DNA from: Lineus longissimus | Taxonomy: Eukaryota; Nemertea; Pilidiophora; Heteronemertea; Lineidae | Direction: 5' to 3' | Length of the DNA: 64,000 nt | Assembly: GCF_910592395.1 (NCBI RefSeq) | Contig: NC_088325.1 | Span: forward strand, 4,553,501-4,617,500 | Shown: positions 24,487-36,043 of the stretch, in pieces | How positions within the stretch are numbered: position 1 is the stretch's first letter | How the letters are laid out: each line of letters starts with the position of its first letter | The notes under the pieces: generated by a model | The model's database searches: none | Seen by the model: only the letters and a program-made list of their open reading frames with translations | Told to the model about the DNA's origin: nothing | Program-made: the position numbers and the translations under genes

Positions 24487-25120
24487 GTAGGTCATCCCAG
24501 GTATCTTTTATTCAGACTTGAGTTTGACGAAAAATGCGCAAAAATGTATAAACAAACAGTATTCATGAAAATAATATTGAGACTTATTAAATTTTGTCTA
24601 TGAGAGAACTAGAGTCAGTGGAGATAACAATTATGGAGTAAATTCACAGTGTCAGGGAGATGATAGTTTATCAAACACTTATTGCGTAGAGTTCACAATT
24701 TCATGGAGATAATAATTTGTTAAATAATCATGGAGTATTGTTCACATGTTGGCCTGTGTCCATACTGGTAGCCGCGGCGCTGTCTGGGGCTGCCACGGTT
24801 GGTTCACTGGCAGTCACGAGGGAACGATTGGCTTAAACTGAAGTGTTGATTGGGTCATCGGTTAAGGATCACCCGATTTTGGTGAATTTCGAGGCTCGTC
24901 GGTCACCGTTATGAAACGAATTGTCGGTAAATAAAAAATCAGCTGTTTTAGTGGATATGAAGACAAAAAATGAACAAAACAAATCTTAGTATTACTAGAA
25001 AGAGATTTGCATTTATTCGAAACGGTTTCTAAGACACAATTTTGTGCATATTTTCCGCGAGCGGCAGGGGATACTGTGACATAGGAGAAGAGCTAGCAAT
25101 CCTGCCGGAAGATGGTTCTA
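24487..25120 (+). other. intron sequence of receptor gene 1
   Basis: The first ~60 bp are shared with the duplicated cassettes; the rest shows no recognised repeat, exon or RNA gene. Confidence 0.35.
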
Positions 25121-25129
25121 CGTAGAGGA

Positions 25130-26050
25130 TCAACTCGATAATGACGATTGAAAGGCATGAAGCTGAGGATGGCATTCAGCTGGCATGTCTCGTATTACCG
25201 TTTGGTCATCTCTACCGTCCAGGGCCCGGTTGTTCAAATCTCCGCTATCTGGTTTGACGGCCGCTAAACCACCGTTGTCTTAGCAGGCCGCCAAGTTCGC
25301 TCCCTGAGGCTTAGCGGCAGCTGTGCCACCACTAAGTTAGCGGTACCTCAAGGGTTTTGTCATGAGGCGCTGGCAAGTTTTAGCGGAACTCTAGGGGTTC
25401 CGCTAAGTTCAATAGCGGTCACTAAATCTTAGCGGTTGCTAAATTAACCAGGCATTATAAAAACTGGCCTAGGTATAGCCGTTGACTCAATGGGGAGAGA
25501 ACCGAGTGGGGCGAAGCGCATTGCTCAAGAACACAAAGATGGCATAACCTAGCGTGCTCTGCTAGAGAGTAACAGTACAATCAGCAAGTGTCCTTATATT
25601 CTATCATTAGCCCAGAGTAGTAGGAATAAGTGTTCGCTGACACGGTTGTCTTCACGCAGATGACAGTTTTGGGGTCAGATAATCCATTCTACAATATATT
25701 TCTGTACTCTTTCACTTGTACGATTACCTGAGAGTAGTGGCATAGACTAGATGGAGGTTAAAGCAATGGGCTCATAATCAGGAGGTCGCGGGTTTCGACT
25801 CTTGGAACATGTGGAAAAATCATAGCTCTTTCATAATGTCATTCTCGGTAATTCAGGGTTAATTCACCTCACTCTAAAGGCAGAAGTACGTTTCTGAAGA
25901 CAATTTAAAACAAGCTACCTATCTCACTGTAAAATGAGCACATCTTTCTGATTTCTGACTTCCTGAAGAACTTGGCTGAAGAACTTGACATGATAGCTAA
26001 TACACATCCAGGTTCCCCTCTCTCTCTAAGACGCACTGCTTTCTCTTGCT
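25130..26050 (+). repeat. mosaic repeat block, copy 2 (left part)
   Basis: Matches 3190-4090 on the same strand, including the GGCCGCTAA/TTAGCGG motifs. It is interrupted after about 26050 by the triplet and ~300-bp repeats, and resumes at 28395. Confidence 0.65.
25745..25830 (+). repeat. tRNA-derived SINE fragment
   Basis: Plus-strand tRNA-like sequence with GGTCGCGGGTTTCGAC as a near B box, preceded by an A-box-like GGTTAAAGCAATGGG. It is a diverged copy of the SINE at 3640-3735. Confidence 0.45.
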
Positions 26051-26104
26051 CTTTAATCCACCCCCTTTTTGGCTCACCGTTAGGGGAGTCTATACGATAG
26101 CCCT

Positions 26105-26106
26105 GT

Positions 26107-26137
<31 letters not shown>

Positions 26138-26235
26138 TCGCCGCCGTCGTCGTCGTCCGTCGTCCGCCCGTCGTCGCCCGTCGCCGCCCGTCGCCGCCCG
26201 TCGTCGCCCGTCGTCGCCCGTCGTCGCCCCTCGTC
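26105..26235 (+). repeat. CCG/CGT triplet repeat
   Basis: A GC-rich run of GCC, GTC and GCCC units (CCGCCGCCG, then CGTCGCCCGTCGCC). Long arginine, proline and serine frames are by-products of the repeat and are not called as genes. Confidence 0.9.
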
Positions 26236-26279
26236 CGTCGTCCGTATCCTGTGTGGCACGTTTCTTAACCGCTTGTGCT

Positions 26280-27160
26280 ATGAACTTAAAACTTTTTACA
26301 CATGACCCCCTAGGTCAGAGGTACTCTGACACTGAATTTCGGTCCGGTCTGGTTCATGACCTGGACACCAGGGGGCTAAAACTTAAAACATAAAAAGTGT
26401 GATATGTCTCTTATTAATAGTCCGTTTTCAATAAAAATCTTATGGTAGGTACTCCTAGCAAGGATACATCACATATCATACGGGTTTTTGATTTTACCTA
26501 CTTTTCAAGGTCACAGAGGTCAAATGGTGTAAATTGGCCGTTAGGATGTAACGATGGCACGTTTCTAAACTGCAATGACTATTGATCCCATATTTGGTAC
26601 ACATTTACCCCTTAGTCAGGTGATCTCAGGGACCGAAGTTTGGTCCAATATGATTCACCACTTGACCACCAGGGGGCAAAATCCAAAAACCTTAAAAATG
26701 TGATTATTCCTTAACTTCTTGCCCGATTGCCACCAATTTGATATCATGGGTACATCTAACCACCATACAGTATATGTTACACATGTTTTTAATTTGACCT
26801 TCTTGTCAAGGTCACAGAGGTCAAATGGCGTAAATTCGCTTTCAGGCCGTAACTATGGCACGTTTCTTAACTGCAATGACTATTGATCACAAATTAAGTA
26901 CACATGTACCCCTTGGTCAGGTGATCTCAGGTACCGAAGTTTGGTGCGATCTGATTAGCCGTTTGGCCTCCAGGGAGGGGGCCAAATCCTAAATTCTTCA
27001 AAATGTCATTATTCCTAGTAATTACTTGCCCGATTGGCACCAATTTTATATCATAGGTACATCTAATTCTAACAACCTTTCAATGTGTCACCCGGGTCTC
27101 CATTGATTTGACCTACTTTTCAAGGTCACAGAGGTCGAATGTACTGTAAATTGGCCATTT
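26280..27160 (+). repeat. ~300-bp tandem repeat with CCACCAGGGGGC motif
   Basis: Three diverged units share GGTCAGGTGATCTCAGG, a CACCAGGGGGC core (about 26366, 26666 and a diverged form at 26966) and CAAGGTCACAGAGGTC. Spacing is close to 300 bp. The core resembles the vertebrate/bilaterian CTCF consensus; binding is untested. Confidence 0.7.
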
Positions 27161-27773
27161 TGGGGAAATTGTAATTGCTTGGACCTACATCAAACCTAAC
27201 ACTACATGACACAATACCATGCTCTTTATCCATCTTTCCTCCACATGAGGTGAGCACAATGGCCCTGGCCATTTCATTTACACAAGTCTAATGTCTTCGC
27301 GATTTTTTGACAACACAGACTACAGCTTGTTGGTGGGGATGAGAATAGTGTGACAAAGTGCATCAAGGCTATCGGTACCTCCGGGCAAGAATTATAACAA
27401 AAGCTAGCTAAAATAAACTTAGTGATTATTTACAAGAATAAACATAGACAACGAATACTAAACCCAAGAAAAATAGTTCATATGAGCACGTTACTACCTC
27501 TTCTAGCAACAGTCGAAAACAATTCTTCTGGAGACAAGTGTTCAGTGTTCAGCAAATATTAAAGGGACAGTTCCGGTGGGGGTATGAGCAACGAATCATT
27601 ATAAACACGGGATGGCATTCGGCTGGCCGAACCTTGAAGAGACACAGTGCAGGAATTGGGTGCTTCGACCCGGTATGCCCTCAGGCAGGAAGATATTGAA
27701 AAGGATATCAACGGCACCAACGCCAGGAACAGATTCACGACAGTGGTCTAGCCGCGTTTCACGACGACTCGTA

Positions 27774-28014
27774 CGGCACCAACGCCAAGAACGGTACACT
27801 GCAGTCTTGCAGTCACAGCGGCACCAACGCCAAGAACGGTACACTGCAGTCTTGCAGTCACAGCGGCACCAACGCCAAGAACGGTACACTGCAGTCTTGC
27901 AGTCACAGCGGCACCAACGCCAAGAACGGTACACTGCAGTCTTGCAGTCACAGCGGCACCAACGCCAAGAACGGTACACTGCAGCCTTGCAGTCACAGCG
28001 GCACCAACGCCAGG
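27774..28014 (+). repeat. 45-bp minisatellite, five full units
   Basis: Units start at 27774, 27819, 27864, 27909 and 27954, with a partial sixth at 27999. They are nearly identical. Because 45 is divisible by three, open frames with 15-residue repeats appear on both strands; these are by-products. Confidence 0.95.
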
Positions 28015-28394
28015 ATATAAGTCGGAGCTCCTTCCGTAAAACAGGTCCTGCTCGGTCCTCGGTGACTTCCAAAGTGACCCAGCCTTCTGCTCACACACAC
28101 CACATTAGCTCATACCCCAAAACATTTCATAACAGGGAGTTTCCAGCACAAATCACAACAGGCCTAGCTGAATCCTTATTCCTCCTGAATCACCTAACAA
28201 TGTTCCTCCATGTAACAGAGAGTCAACTTCTAAAGCACAAATTTATAGGAAAGTCCATTACTGATGTAATACGCACATAATTCATGTTGCCATAAAAACT
28301 CAACTTCAACCAGCTTGCCAATATAGGCCTACCTTAAAATAGGCCACAGGGTGTCCAAAAAAAGAAAAGAAAAGGCAACTTTGCCACAGATAGT

Positions 28395-29475
28395 TAATCT
28401 ACAAATTATTTTCAAATAGTTTTACTAGTTTCATGACTAAAGGATAGGCGGCGCTACTGGTATGTGAGAAAGGTATAATTTCTCTCGAAAAAAACCTGGC
28501 TCCAAAATATGGTAAGGCCAGAGTCCTCTATTAAAACATGTGTACATTACGTGTACATTGTTGTGCATAAGTTTTGGTAAAAAAAGTACTCATTGGACCA
28601 ATCAATCTGCACAAAAGTTTATATGTGTCAAGAAGAACCCTTTGCCAATAGCATAATAAAGTTTAAAAACATTCCAATACCGATTGCCTGAGAAAAAGAG
28701 ATTTCCGTACACCATATCCATCAAAACGTCACTGGCGCATTGATATGGCCCTGTCAAAGTACAAGTTCTAAACTGACCACATTTTCTTAAATATATTATC
28801 AAAAAGCATATTTCTGTGATGGCCTGACTCTGTAGATTAAGAATCAACCACAGATTGGGAATTAATTCCACTTTGGTCCATCCGAGCCATGTATTTACCA
28901 CAACTTGACATTTTGATCAGCTCTATGTGACTGTGCCACACTTCCGGTCGTGGATGAATACATGTCTCTGCCCGTAAGGGCCGACAACATTTGCATAATT
29001 GCCTGCGTTCAACACATTTAAACAGCAACAATTAGCTTAAAATTTTCGTAGACCTAATATACCGTAACCTAATAGAGTTATCCTTTGAAGAGAACAGTTC
29101 TTAAATTCCAAAATTCCAGGTCAAGGTATGACATAATCATAAAATAAGTCATGTAATAGGACTTTTCAACATGATATATAAGTATTTGTCTGATTATAAG
29201 TTGCAGAAGTTATAGGTGATGTCATTTTCATTGCTCTTTTAGATTTTACTAGCGATAGGCCTACAAATTCGAAGTATTAAATCCGAAATTCAGAGGAAAA
29301 CAATTAATTTTTGAAAAATATAAATTTTGGTTGAATCTGTCTGCAGTTTGGCAAAATGAATATCCCAGTTACGTTGGCCCTGGGCGGTGCAGTCATCCGA
29401 CGTGACAATGTTAATTGCTGCCCTAGTTTTTTATTCGGGATGATTCAGTTTGGGGCATTTAGAATGGAATAATCA
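28395..29475 (+). repeat. mosaic repeat block, copy 2 (right part)
   Basis: Aligns with about 4210-4815. A segment of roughly 460 bp, about 28520-28985, is absent from the other copy and is bordered by GTAAGGCC on the left and GTAAGGGCC on the right. This looks like an insertion with a short target duplication. Nothing recognisable is coded in the insert. Confidence 0.6.
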
Positions 29476-29489
29476 AGCCTATAATGATT

Positions 29490-30480
29490 ATATGACAGAT
29501 AGATCACTGTCATGATCAATTCTATACTGACGCATCTTGTTAAATGGGGGGATGGGTATCCACCGAATACAAAATGAAATCGTGCCCATTTCACTGATTA
29601 CCTCACCTATTTCAATTATGCAACCTGACCTGGCACTTTCAGAATTTTCGAACTGTTCTCTTCAGAGGACAACTCTAATATGTATACTATATAGACACCT
29701 CTTTTGTTTTGTTATGGTGCATATTCATCGAGCCAATTAATGGAATTTCACCAATGCGGACTTGATTTGAATATTTTAAGAAATGCTCAAGGCATAACAG
29801 CGGGTACCCTTATGAATATTGATGAGCATTTGAGACTCGGTCATATATTCATATACAAAACTTTGGATCGAATGTGGACTCGCTAGCCTCATCAGTATAT
29901 ATCATATTTTTCAGGGTAGAATCCTTCAGAAAGTGCGAATGCGAACAAAATAATCTTGCACCACCCGACACAATGCATCCTTTGATCGCGACCCCTTCAA
30001 ATAATAAAAAGGGAAGTCATCCTAGGTGTCTTTTATTCAGACTTGAGTTTGACGAAAAATGCGCAAAAATATATAAACAAATATCGCTTGACCGAGGAGA
30101 GTGATACAAGCCTATGCAATAAAGTTTATTGATCACAAGAGGAATAATCTCGAGCATTCTCCAGCAATCCAGACTCTGACTGTTGAAAGACACTTCCATT
30201 TTTGCTTCATAATCATGGTAGTCCTTTGATACAATAATACCTTGTAATTCAGCAACATAGCGTTTGAGTCGACGACTTTGCAAATTCACGACATCGTCGT
30301 AATTTCGCGAAGTTGTCAACTCTGTGCTCAACTGTGATTTGATTATTACCCTTGCTGTAGGCCTGTACTTCCTGGATTTAAGCTGAACTCCCTGGGAGTA
30401 TCACATGTCCGAGCTTCATATACTAGTTATCAGCCATCCTCAAATACCAGGGTCAGTTGTATGCCTCTCCCCTCGCTCAC
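29490..30480 (+). repeat. duplicated tail-exon cassette, decayed copy
   Basis: Aligns with 23980-24560 on its left and 21070-21390 on its right. It ends in the CAGCCATCCTCAA sequence that borders the 342-bp satellite elsewhere. Confidence 0.65.
29915..30011 (+). pseudogene. dead copy of the receptor gene 1 tail exon
   Basis: The acceptor TTTTTCAG is kept, and PLIATPSN is recognisable in one frame. The exon has indels, a TAA in the expected phase-0 frame, and the donor GT has become GG (AAAAG|GGAAG). It cannot be spliced like the exon at 24406-24486. Confidence 0.55.
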
Positions 30481-30517
30481 ATCACTGTTCCTGGAGTAAA
30501 CCGATGGTTAATCGCGG

Positions 30518-30541
30518 GATTGATTGATTGATTGATTGGTT
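30518..30541 (+). repeat. (GATT)n microsatellite
   Basis: Five or so tandem GATT units followed by GGTTTTTAATCC. This could be the tail of a reversed LINE/SINE fragment, but no such element was identified. Confidence 0.7.
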
Positions 30542-32029
30542 TTTAATCCACCTTAAAGATGAGAACACTCAAAATACAAGTTATATATAATTCTGGTGAA
30601 CATAAATACAGAAATAAACAACTAATATACAGGGTGTAGTAAAATCAGAGAGGTGATTCGAAAAGATACAATGTATGTACACAAGAAGATAGATTTTACG
30701 AAATATTTTGTTATCACAAAAGTAAGATCTTGTAAAAAAAGAATACTGCTCGAGTGTGTGATCCGAGTCACTAGATTGCACGAGTTGATTTTCTGGCCAA
30801 AGAACATTCACGTTGCGAGCATTGAGCAAACATTGAGAGAACATCAGGCGAACATTAAGAAATGTTAGGCGAACAGCGCCTCTGGCCCAGAATATTTCGA
30901 ACACCGCCTCTACAGGGTGGCCCAGAATTATTTTCCCGTGCACAATAGAATTCTTAGTGTATCCATTGCGGGCCAGTCTGTAGTGAAATGGCTTACCGAC
31001 CCCTGGGCTACTTGTGACGTCACTACAGCCTAAGAAAGTTTCTTATCGGTGTGCCTTACAGCGACTCTAGCTACCGGAGTTTCTATTTGGGGATAGTTCC
31101 TCTTGGCATTTGGCCTATTCCTCCAAGCTATCAAAGTTTCGATTCGGTCGACCCAGAAGTTTAATCAGACACGGCTTTGTGGTCTTGTGTTCACGGTGGT
31201 GCAGCCTGGAGGAAATCACTCTTTATTGACCGCGTTATTACGACTGACGTTTAGAACACGACCTTACACAATTTTGAGACATAGGTCTTAAAATAATGAT
31301 GAATCTGCCTATCTGCTCTGCCGGCATCTCATCTTTAAGAAATTGCATCGAAATACTCCAAAGCCTTCAAATATACTCATGATAAAAAGGTTCTAGCACC
31401 GTTTTCAATATGGTTTGTAGGATATATTTACTCTGTAGAATAAAGCTACTGACTCGCTGCTGATATTGGCAGAAGTAAAACACACAAAGTTGGGAAATTT
31501 ACAGGGAAAAAGATACATATTATCATGCTTGTCAAAGATTAAGTAATCTAGTGTTTACCGTAGTTAGTCTTTCCGTCGATCTTCACCGATTTGCGTTGTC
31601 TTAAACCTGAAGACAGGTTGCTCGGTAACTTGGGAGGCCTGCTTTAAGGGCTACCCAACATAAAGATAAGATCATCCGGTATCTTGAAAACGTATTTTCC
31701 AGGGTAATAACAATAGATGCATTTTGAGAGAATTTGGGAAAATCCCAGTTGGAAATGAAAATAGAAGAATAAATTACGTGGAATGTTACTGGCGACCAGT
31801 TAACATGGTTGGTTCCAAATAGACATTCAGCAATTCTATTGTGACCTATGCATTTGGTGGGTACCCCCAAAGCACAAAGTTGGTCACTTAAGTTAACCTT
31901 TAAAAGTTGTCTGTAATTTAGGGTTGATCTGTAGATATTCAGTTCACCACACAATCTATAACAGACCATTGGGGACCATAGCTAAATCTTCTCATCTATG
32001 TTCTCATTGACCTCTCTTGTCCCTTCCAG
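30541..32029 (+). other. intron sequence before last exon of receptor gene 1
   Basis: No recognised domain in any frame on either strand; it ends with a strong polypyrimidine tract and CCCTTCCAG acceptor. Confidence 0.4.
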
Positions 32030-32104
32030 TTTCGGCCGATTGATCCAATGTCAAGAGAATTACAGTCCATGACTTCGAAAGATTCCGCTTTGTCCGGGAT
32101 GTAG
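32030..32104 (+). CDS. receptor gene 1: last exon with stop codon
   Basis: After the acceptor CTTGTCCCTTCCAG, an in-phase frame of 24 codons (FRPIDPMSRELQSMTSK, then DSALSGM) ends at TAG 32102-32104. It is polar and Ser/Met-rich, like the preceding tail exon, and starts in phase 0. AATAAA at 32131 gives a very short 3' UTR. Assigning it to the same gene as exons 1763 and 24406 rests on phase, orientation and composition; a transcript would settle it. Confidence 0.55.
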   Translation, partial: FRPIDPMSRELQSMTSKDSALSGM

Positions 32105-32130
32105 GCACCCTGGCGAAACCGCACCGCAAG

Positions 32131-32136
32131 AATAAA
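32131..32136 (+). terminator. poly(A) signal of receptor gene 1
   Basis: AATAAA 27 nt after the TAG stop. Confidence 0.55.
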
Positions 32137-33568
32137 GAAGATGCAGTTTACCATTTTTAATATTTACAAGCGTAAAGAATGTATGTTCCGATCACTCTCA
32201 GCACCAATAACTACTCGCTAACCGTATCCTTCAGGTACCTACACTCCATGATCAACCATATTGGCAGTGTACACAATATCACCAATCTTGAATCTTGTCA
32301 GCTGCTGTATTACTCCTGATATCACGATAATCTTTCATCTTCTCCGTGATACATATCATAGCAGTCTTTCAGCACTTCATCTTACGTTTTCTCCAATGTC
32401 TCTTGGTTATGTAGCGTATATCTTCTTTTTCTTCTGAAAACTAGAGCACTTTTGATCAATGTAGTGTGGTGTATTCATGTTATCAAGTGGGAGTTATGGT
32501 GACTTTCCAGTGTGTCATGTATATATTGTATTCATACACGTATATTTGTTTGTTTATTGTTAATTGTATCATACATTGGAATACAAAGGCACAGACGGCT
32601 TCAAACAATTATTTCTGTTTTAATTTTGGTAAACTTGATATGTATCTAGACATTCCATTATTGAGAAGCCGGCCAATAGACCGATGTAACTCTGACAAAT
32701 GTAATGAATAGAATAACAGTATTTTTAGTGCCAATATCAAAAAGTGATCAATAGCATAATATAAAACCCTTTTGGTATACTATAGTCCACTACATGTAGC
32801 AACCAAAGAGGAAATCGTTCATCTGTCTTCTGTGATACACATAATTGTTTCTTCTGTGATACATATCATAGCGTTTATTTTCTGCACTTGGTGATTTCTA
32901 ACTTCACTCTCATCGGATATGGTAGTCAACTTGTTTGAAAGAGAAACAAGACCACGTTTGACCAATGAAGTTGGTGAAGTTATTTTAATAAATGGAAGCA
33001 GAGTCTTTCAAAAGACTCTGGTGGCAGTTATCACTGTGATTTGCATCTTTTCCCCATATATTGTATTCATACACGCACTATGTACATGTATACATGTATG
33101 TAAAATATATAATTTTGTATTATTCATTTTGTATATTTCCCATTGTAATATGCCAGTAGCTGAATTATAGGAAGGTGTTCTAGGCCTTATATGGCCCTAT
33201 TTTCATAAACGAAGGTCGCTGGGGAGGAGTTTGTGTTTTTGATTATCCCCCACCCCCGGGAGTTTGGTGAGTTTTGGACATATTAGTACCATATGACAAG
33301 TTATTACGTCGCTTTTCAGGGAAATATAAAGTCAACCCTTGACAACTCTGTAGTAATGTATTACCCAGCACTTGATGATGCATGTACTTCCCCATTATAG
33401 TTTCATTATAGTTTCATATTGTTTCAACAACTATGTTAAAACAAATGTGGCGTTAAACGACACTTTGGTTGGCTGACCAGACATTTCTGCACGTTTCTGA
33501 ACGGACGTCATCTGTCATAATAATCTAATTTGTGTAAATATGCAATCCATTTTGCTTCTTAGCGTGAA

Positions 33569-33835
33569 TTATGATGCATTTTCAATTGAACTTGTATTTA
33601 TATTGTGAGCATTTTTATTGTCGAGACCAGTACAGTTCTGCAACTGATTGATTAAAATATCTGAAAAATTATACTTATTTGCCAATAAAAACCTATCAGG
33701 TGGAAATGCAAGAAAACAAACGCCTTTGCTGGTCTTTAGTTCGTAATTAGGCAAGCTACACTTGGTGTTGAAATTCCACTCACTTCGTAACCATCATTCA
33801 AAAAGGCTCTGTTTTCGCTCTTTTCGACATAGTCG
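33569..33835 (-). pseudogene. fragment weakly resembling a THAP-type zinc-finger start
   Basis: The minus strand encodes KTSKGVCFLAFPPDRFL, preceded in the sister copy by a CC-M-P stretch (see 63058-63378). A CC-x-P...KG-V-x-F-x-x-F/P-P pattern is reminiscent of THAP domains of transposase-derived proteins, but the second cysteine and the distal C/H pair were not found. It may be a remnant of the transposon that spread the repeat. Confidence 0.2.
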
Positions 33836-34173
33836 TACATGTCTAATCAGTGCCCTTAAATAAAGTAAACTGTAATGTTGTGACCTTAAGTGTTGATGTG
33901 GAAATGCACAGAGGGGGTTGGATTTTGTGGGCAAATGTAATACTAAAAATTCGTATCAACCGAGGAGTGATTCAACTCAAAATTTTGCTAACACGTCCTA
34001 TATCGACAAACTCATTTGTGGTATTATGTGTCATGCTGTAATAATATTTCTTAGCCAGTTCTATGCATTTTAATATTTGTAAATTATACCCTAAAAGCGC
34101 CTGATCTCAAGATGAACACTTTAAATCGGAATATCCAATTCCTCCCCACATGTGCACGGTTATCAGATTGTAA

Positions 34174-34816
34174 AGCCCGTTACACGAGGGACTTCTCACC
34201 AACTTAGTTGGAATTTTAATTCATAACAGGAATCCAGACCAGGTAACTGATATTTTGCCTGATTAGTTGTAGTTGCTGGCTGCACTACCGACTTGTTCTA
34301 TTTCTCGACGACATCTTTGTGTATATAAGGATTTTTTTGTTGAAATAAGGAGTGTGGGGAGAAATTTCCCCGTGTGATTCAGTCAACAACATAGTTGGGC
34401 CATAGTTTGACTCTTTATCTTTATAGGCGCCATAGCCGCCAAGGCTGTACCTTCTCATAATCCACGATTCTGCCCAAAACCTCCTATTATCCCATCGATT
34501 TCTCCTTTTCCTCTTTTCACTGATACTTTTTACAATAATAATAGATAAAATCTTCTTTTTCTTCCTCTCATTGTACACAACAAAATCATTGGCAGCCATG
34601 TTTCTAGATCTAAGATTCCCCCGCCAGAAATAATAGATATCTGCACTCAGCCTTGACCAAGGTTTTGGCCTAAATATAGTGCAGGACCTTAATATTGCTG
34701 GGATTATGTCTTTCGTGTGAGTGGGTGAACGACTCTCAACTTCCAGTCACCTGTGCATCTGTTCTTAATTTTAAAGCCAACTAAGTTGGAGAGAAATCCC
34801 TCGTGTGTAGCGGGCT
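34174..34816 (+). mobile_element. PIF/Harbinger-type element, 643 bp
   Basis: Terminal inverted repeats start AGCCCGTTACACGAGGGA on the left; the right end reads back AGCCCGCTACACACGAGGGA. Both extend through a CCAACTTAGTTGG motif. The element is flanked by TAA on each side (34171-34173 and 34817-34819). The sister repeat copy near 63720 has a single TAA, i.e. the empty site. A 3-bp TWA target duplication and the internal coding remnant fit PIF/Harbinger. Confidence 0.85.
34285..34599 (-). pseudogene. Harbinger transposase N-terminal remnant, 104 aa
   Basis: Starts MAANDFVVYNERKKKK and includes NRRFWAESWIMRRYSLGGY. It resembles the start of Harbinger-family nucleases, where a basic stretch is followed by R-F-W-x-x-x-W-x-x-R-R and a Gly-Tyr segment. 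The DDE catalytic region is absent, so the element is non-autonomous. Confidence 0.5.
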
Positions 34817-35097
34817 TAAGACAACGAAGTTAATTATTAAAGCGAGGGAAAGTTTGATGGGAGTCATGGATGGGGTGGATCTATCTTGGAGATAAAAGCG
34901 GTATAGTTGAATTTTCGGGAGATTATTTAGGTCCTTTACGTGCTTATGATTAGATATTTGGGTATGACATGGTTTTTAGTACCTATATAGTTGCATGACA
35001 TTTGGAATATATCAGTATCATTTTTGATTTACATAAACTCTACCGCTAGCCCCTTTGTTGTAATGCGGCGATTGCTTCATCTCATACTTGACCAACC

Positions 35098-35780
35098 TTA
35101 TTACCATGATATTTATATTGGAATAAATTAGTCCGTGGGATGGGCTGGAGCAATGAGAATGCCAAGTCGTGCTAGCATGACTTACCATGGGAGGAAGCCC
35201 GATCCTCAAATAAAGTCACCTAGAGACTAAGCATGAGATGTATCTTATTCCTCCCCTTGAAAATCCCTCTTTTTTGCTTGTAGCCTTTTTACGCTTTTTC
35301 GCGAGTGCGCTTTGCGAAAGGTTGTTTATGCAGTAATTATGAAAGGGTCAACTTAACAACGTTGTCTGGTGTTTTGGGCGGAGTTATGATGCTGTAGATA
35401 TGCGTGATGTAAATAATTACTGTTAACAACTTGGTTCTACATCATTGTTTGAGCTCAGTGTTTAGTAATAAACTTATTAATATATGATATTTTAGTTTTC
35501 TGTTTCTGATACTGTTAGTTGGACAGGATTGGTTGCAAATCAATATCAGCGATGATTAGGGTTGTGACATTATTGCTCTTAAAGAAACTAGCTGGTGATG
35601 TTGATATTTGGAACCGCCCCATTTATGGTTGTGACATAGTCTCTGTCTGTTTTATTGATACCGCTTTACCGCACAGACTTATTAGCTCTCGGTTACACAA
35701 ATTTTAAGATTGCAATTAATTGAGTTTAAGATGTTTAAGGAATTAAAGGATACATGGAGTTTGCTTATTATGCACAGTCT
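35098..35780. other. spacer, nothing recognised
   Basis: Mixed-composition sequence with short incidental frames only. Confidence 0.35.
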
Positions 35781-35784
35781 CTTG

Positions 35785-36043
35785 TTTTCACAGTTGGCTT
35801 GCTGGTTGTCAATTGGATTTGACCGGCTCCAAGGCTGTCTCTTCAGTTGGCCGGATGGTTGTGAATCTCTCTGATGGGTTGGCCGGCAGTAAGATTGTCT
35901 CTTCAGTTGACTAGATAGTTGTGAATCTCTCTGATGAGTTGGCCGGCTGTATTGGTTGTCTCTTGATGAGTTGATCGACTGGCTGGGTGTGAATCTAACT
36001 GATGAGTAGACTGGCTGTAAGGCTGTCTCTTGAGCTGACTGTA
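35785..36043 (+). repeat. ~58-bp minisatellite, left part
   Basis: Diverged units built on GGCTGTCTCTTGAGTTGACT and TGATGAGTTGGCCGGC. The array continues at 37426-37830, on the far side of the inverted-repeat element. Confidence 0.75.

Larger units (their letters stand above)
32543..35097 (+). repeat. ~2.5-kb dispersed repeat, copy 1
   Basis: Nearly colinear with 62151-63998 at the right end of the window, same strand, with roughly a few percent difference and small indels. It contains the CAGAGTCTTTCAAAAGACTC palindrome (about 32999) and, uniquely here, a 643-bp insertion at 34174. The second copy runs off the window. Confidence 0.85.

Noticed and set aside
26046-26393. Arginine-rich and proline/serine-rich reading frames of 115 and 66 residues
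   Set aside because: They are translations of the CCG/CGT triplet repeat; every frame is open because of the low complexity.
27774-28014. CRISPR-like array
   Set aside because: Units are contiguous 45-bp repeats with no unique spacers, in a eukaryotic sequence.
27599-28280. Reading frames of 222, 157 and 116 residues with 15-residue repeats on both strands
   Set aside because: The 45-bp minisatellite is a multiple of three, so frames stay open without selection; no domain is seen outside the repeat.
28602-29031. Minus-strand frames of 99 and 64 residues
   Set aside because: They sit in an insertion within a non-coding repeat and have no recognisable domain or splice context.
31601-31969. 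122-residue minus-strand frame
   Set aside because: No domain, no start context and opposite to the surrounding receptor gene; likely chance in intron sequence.
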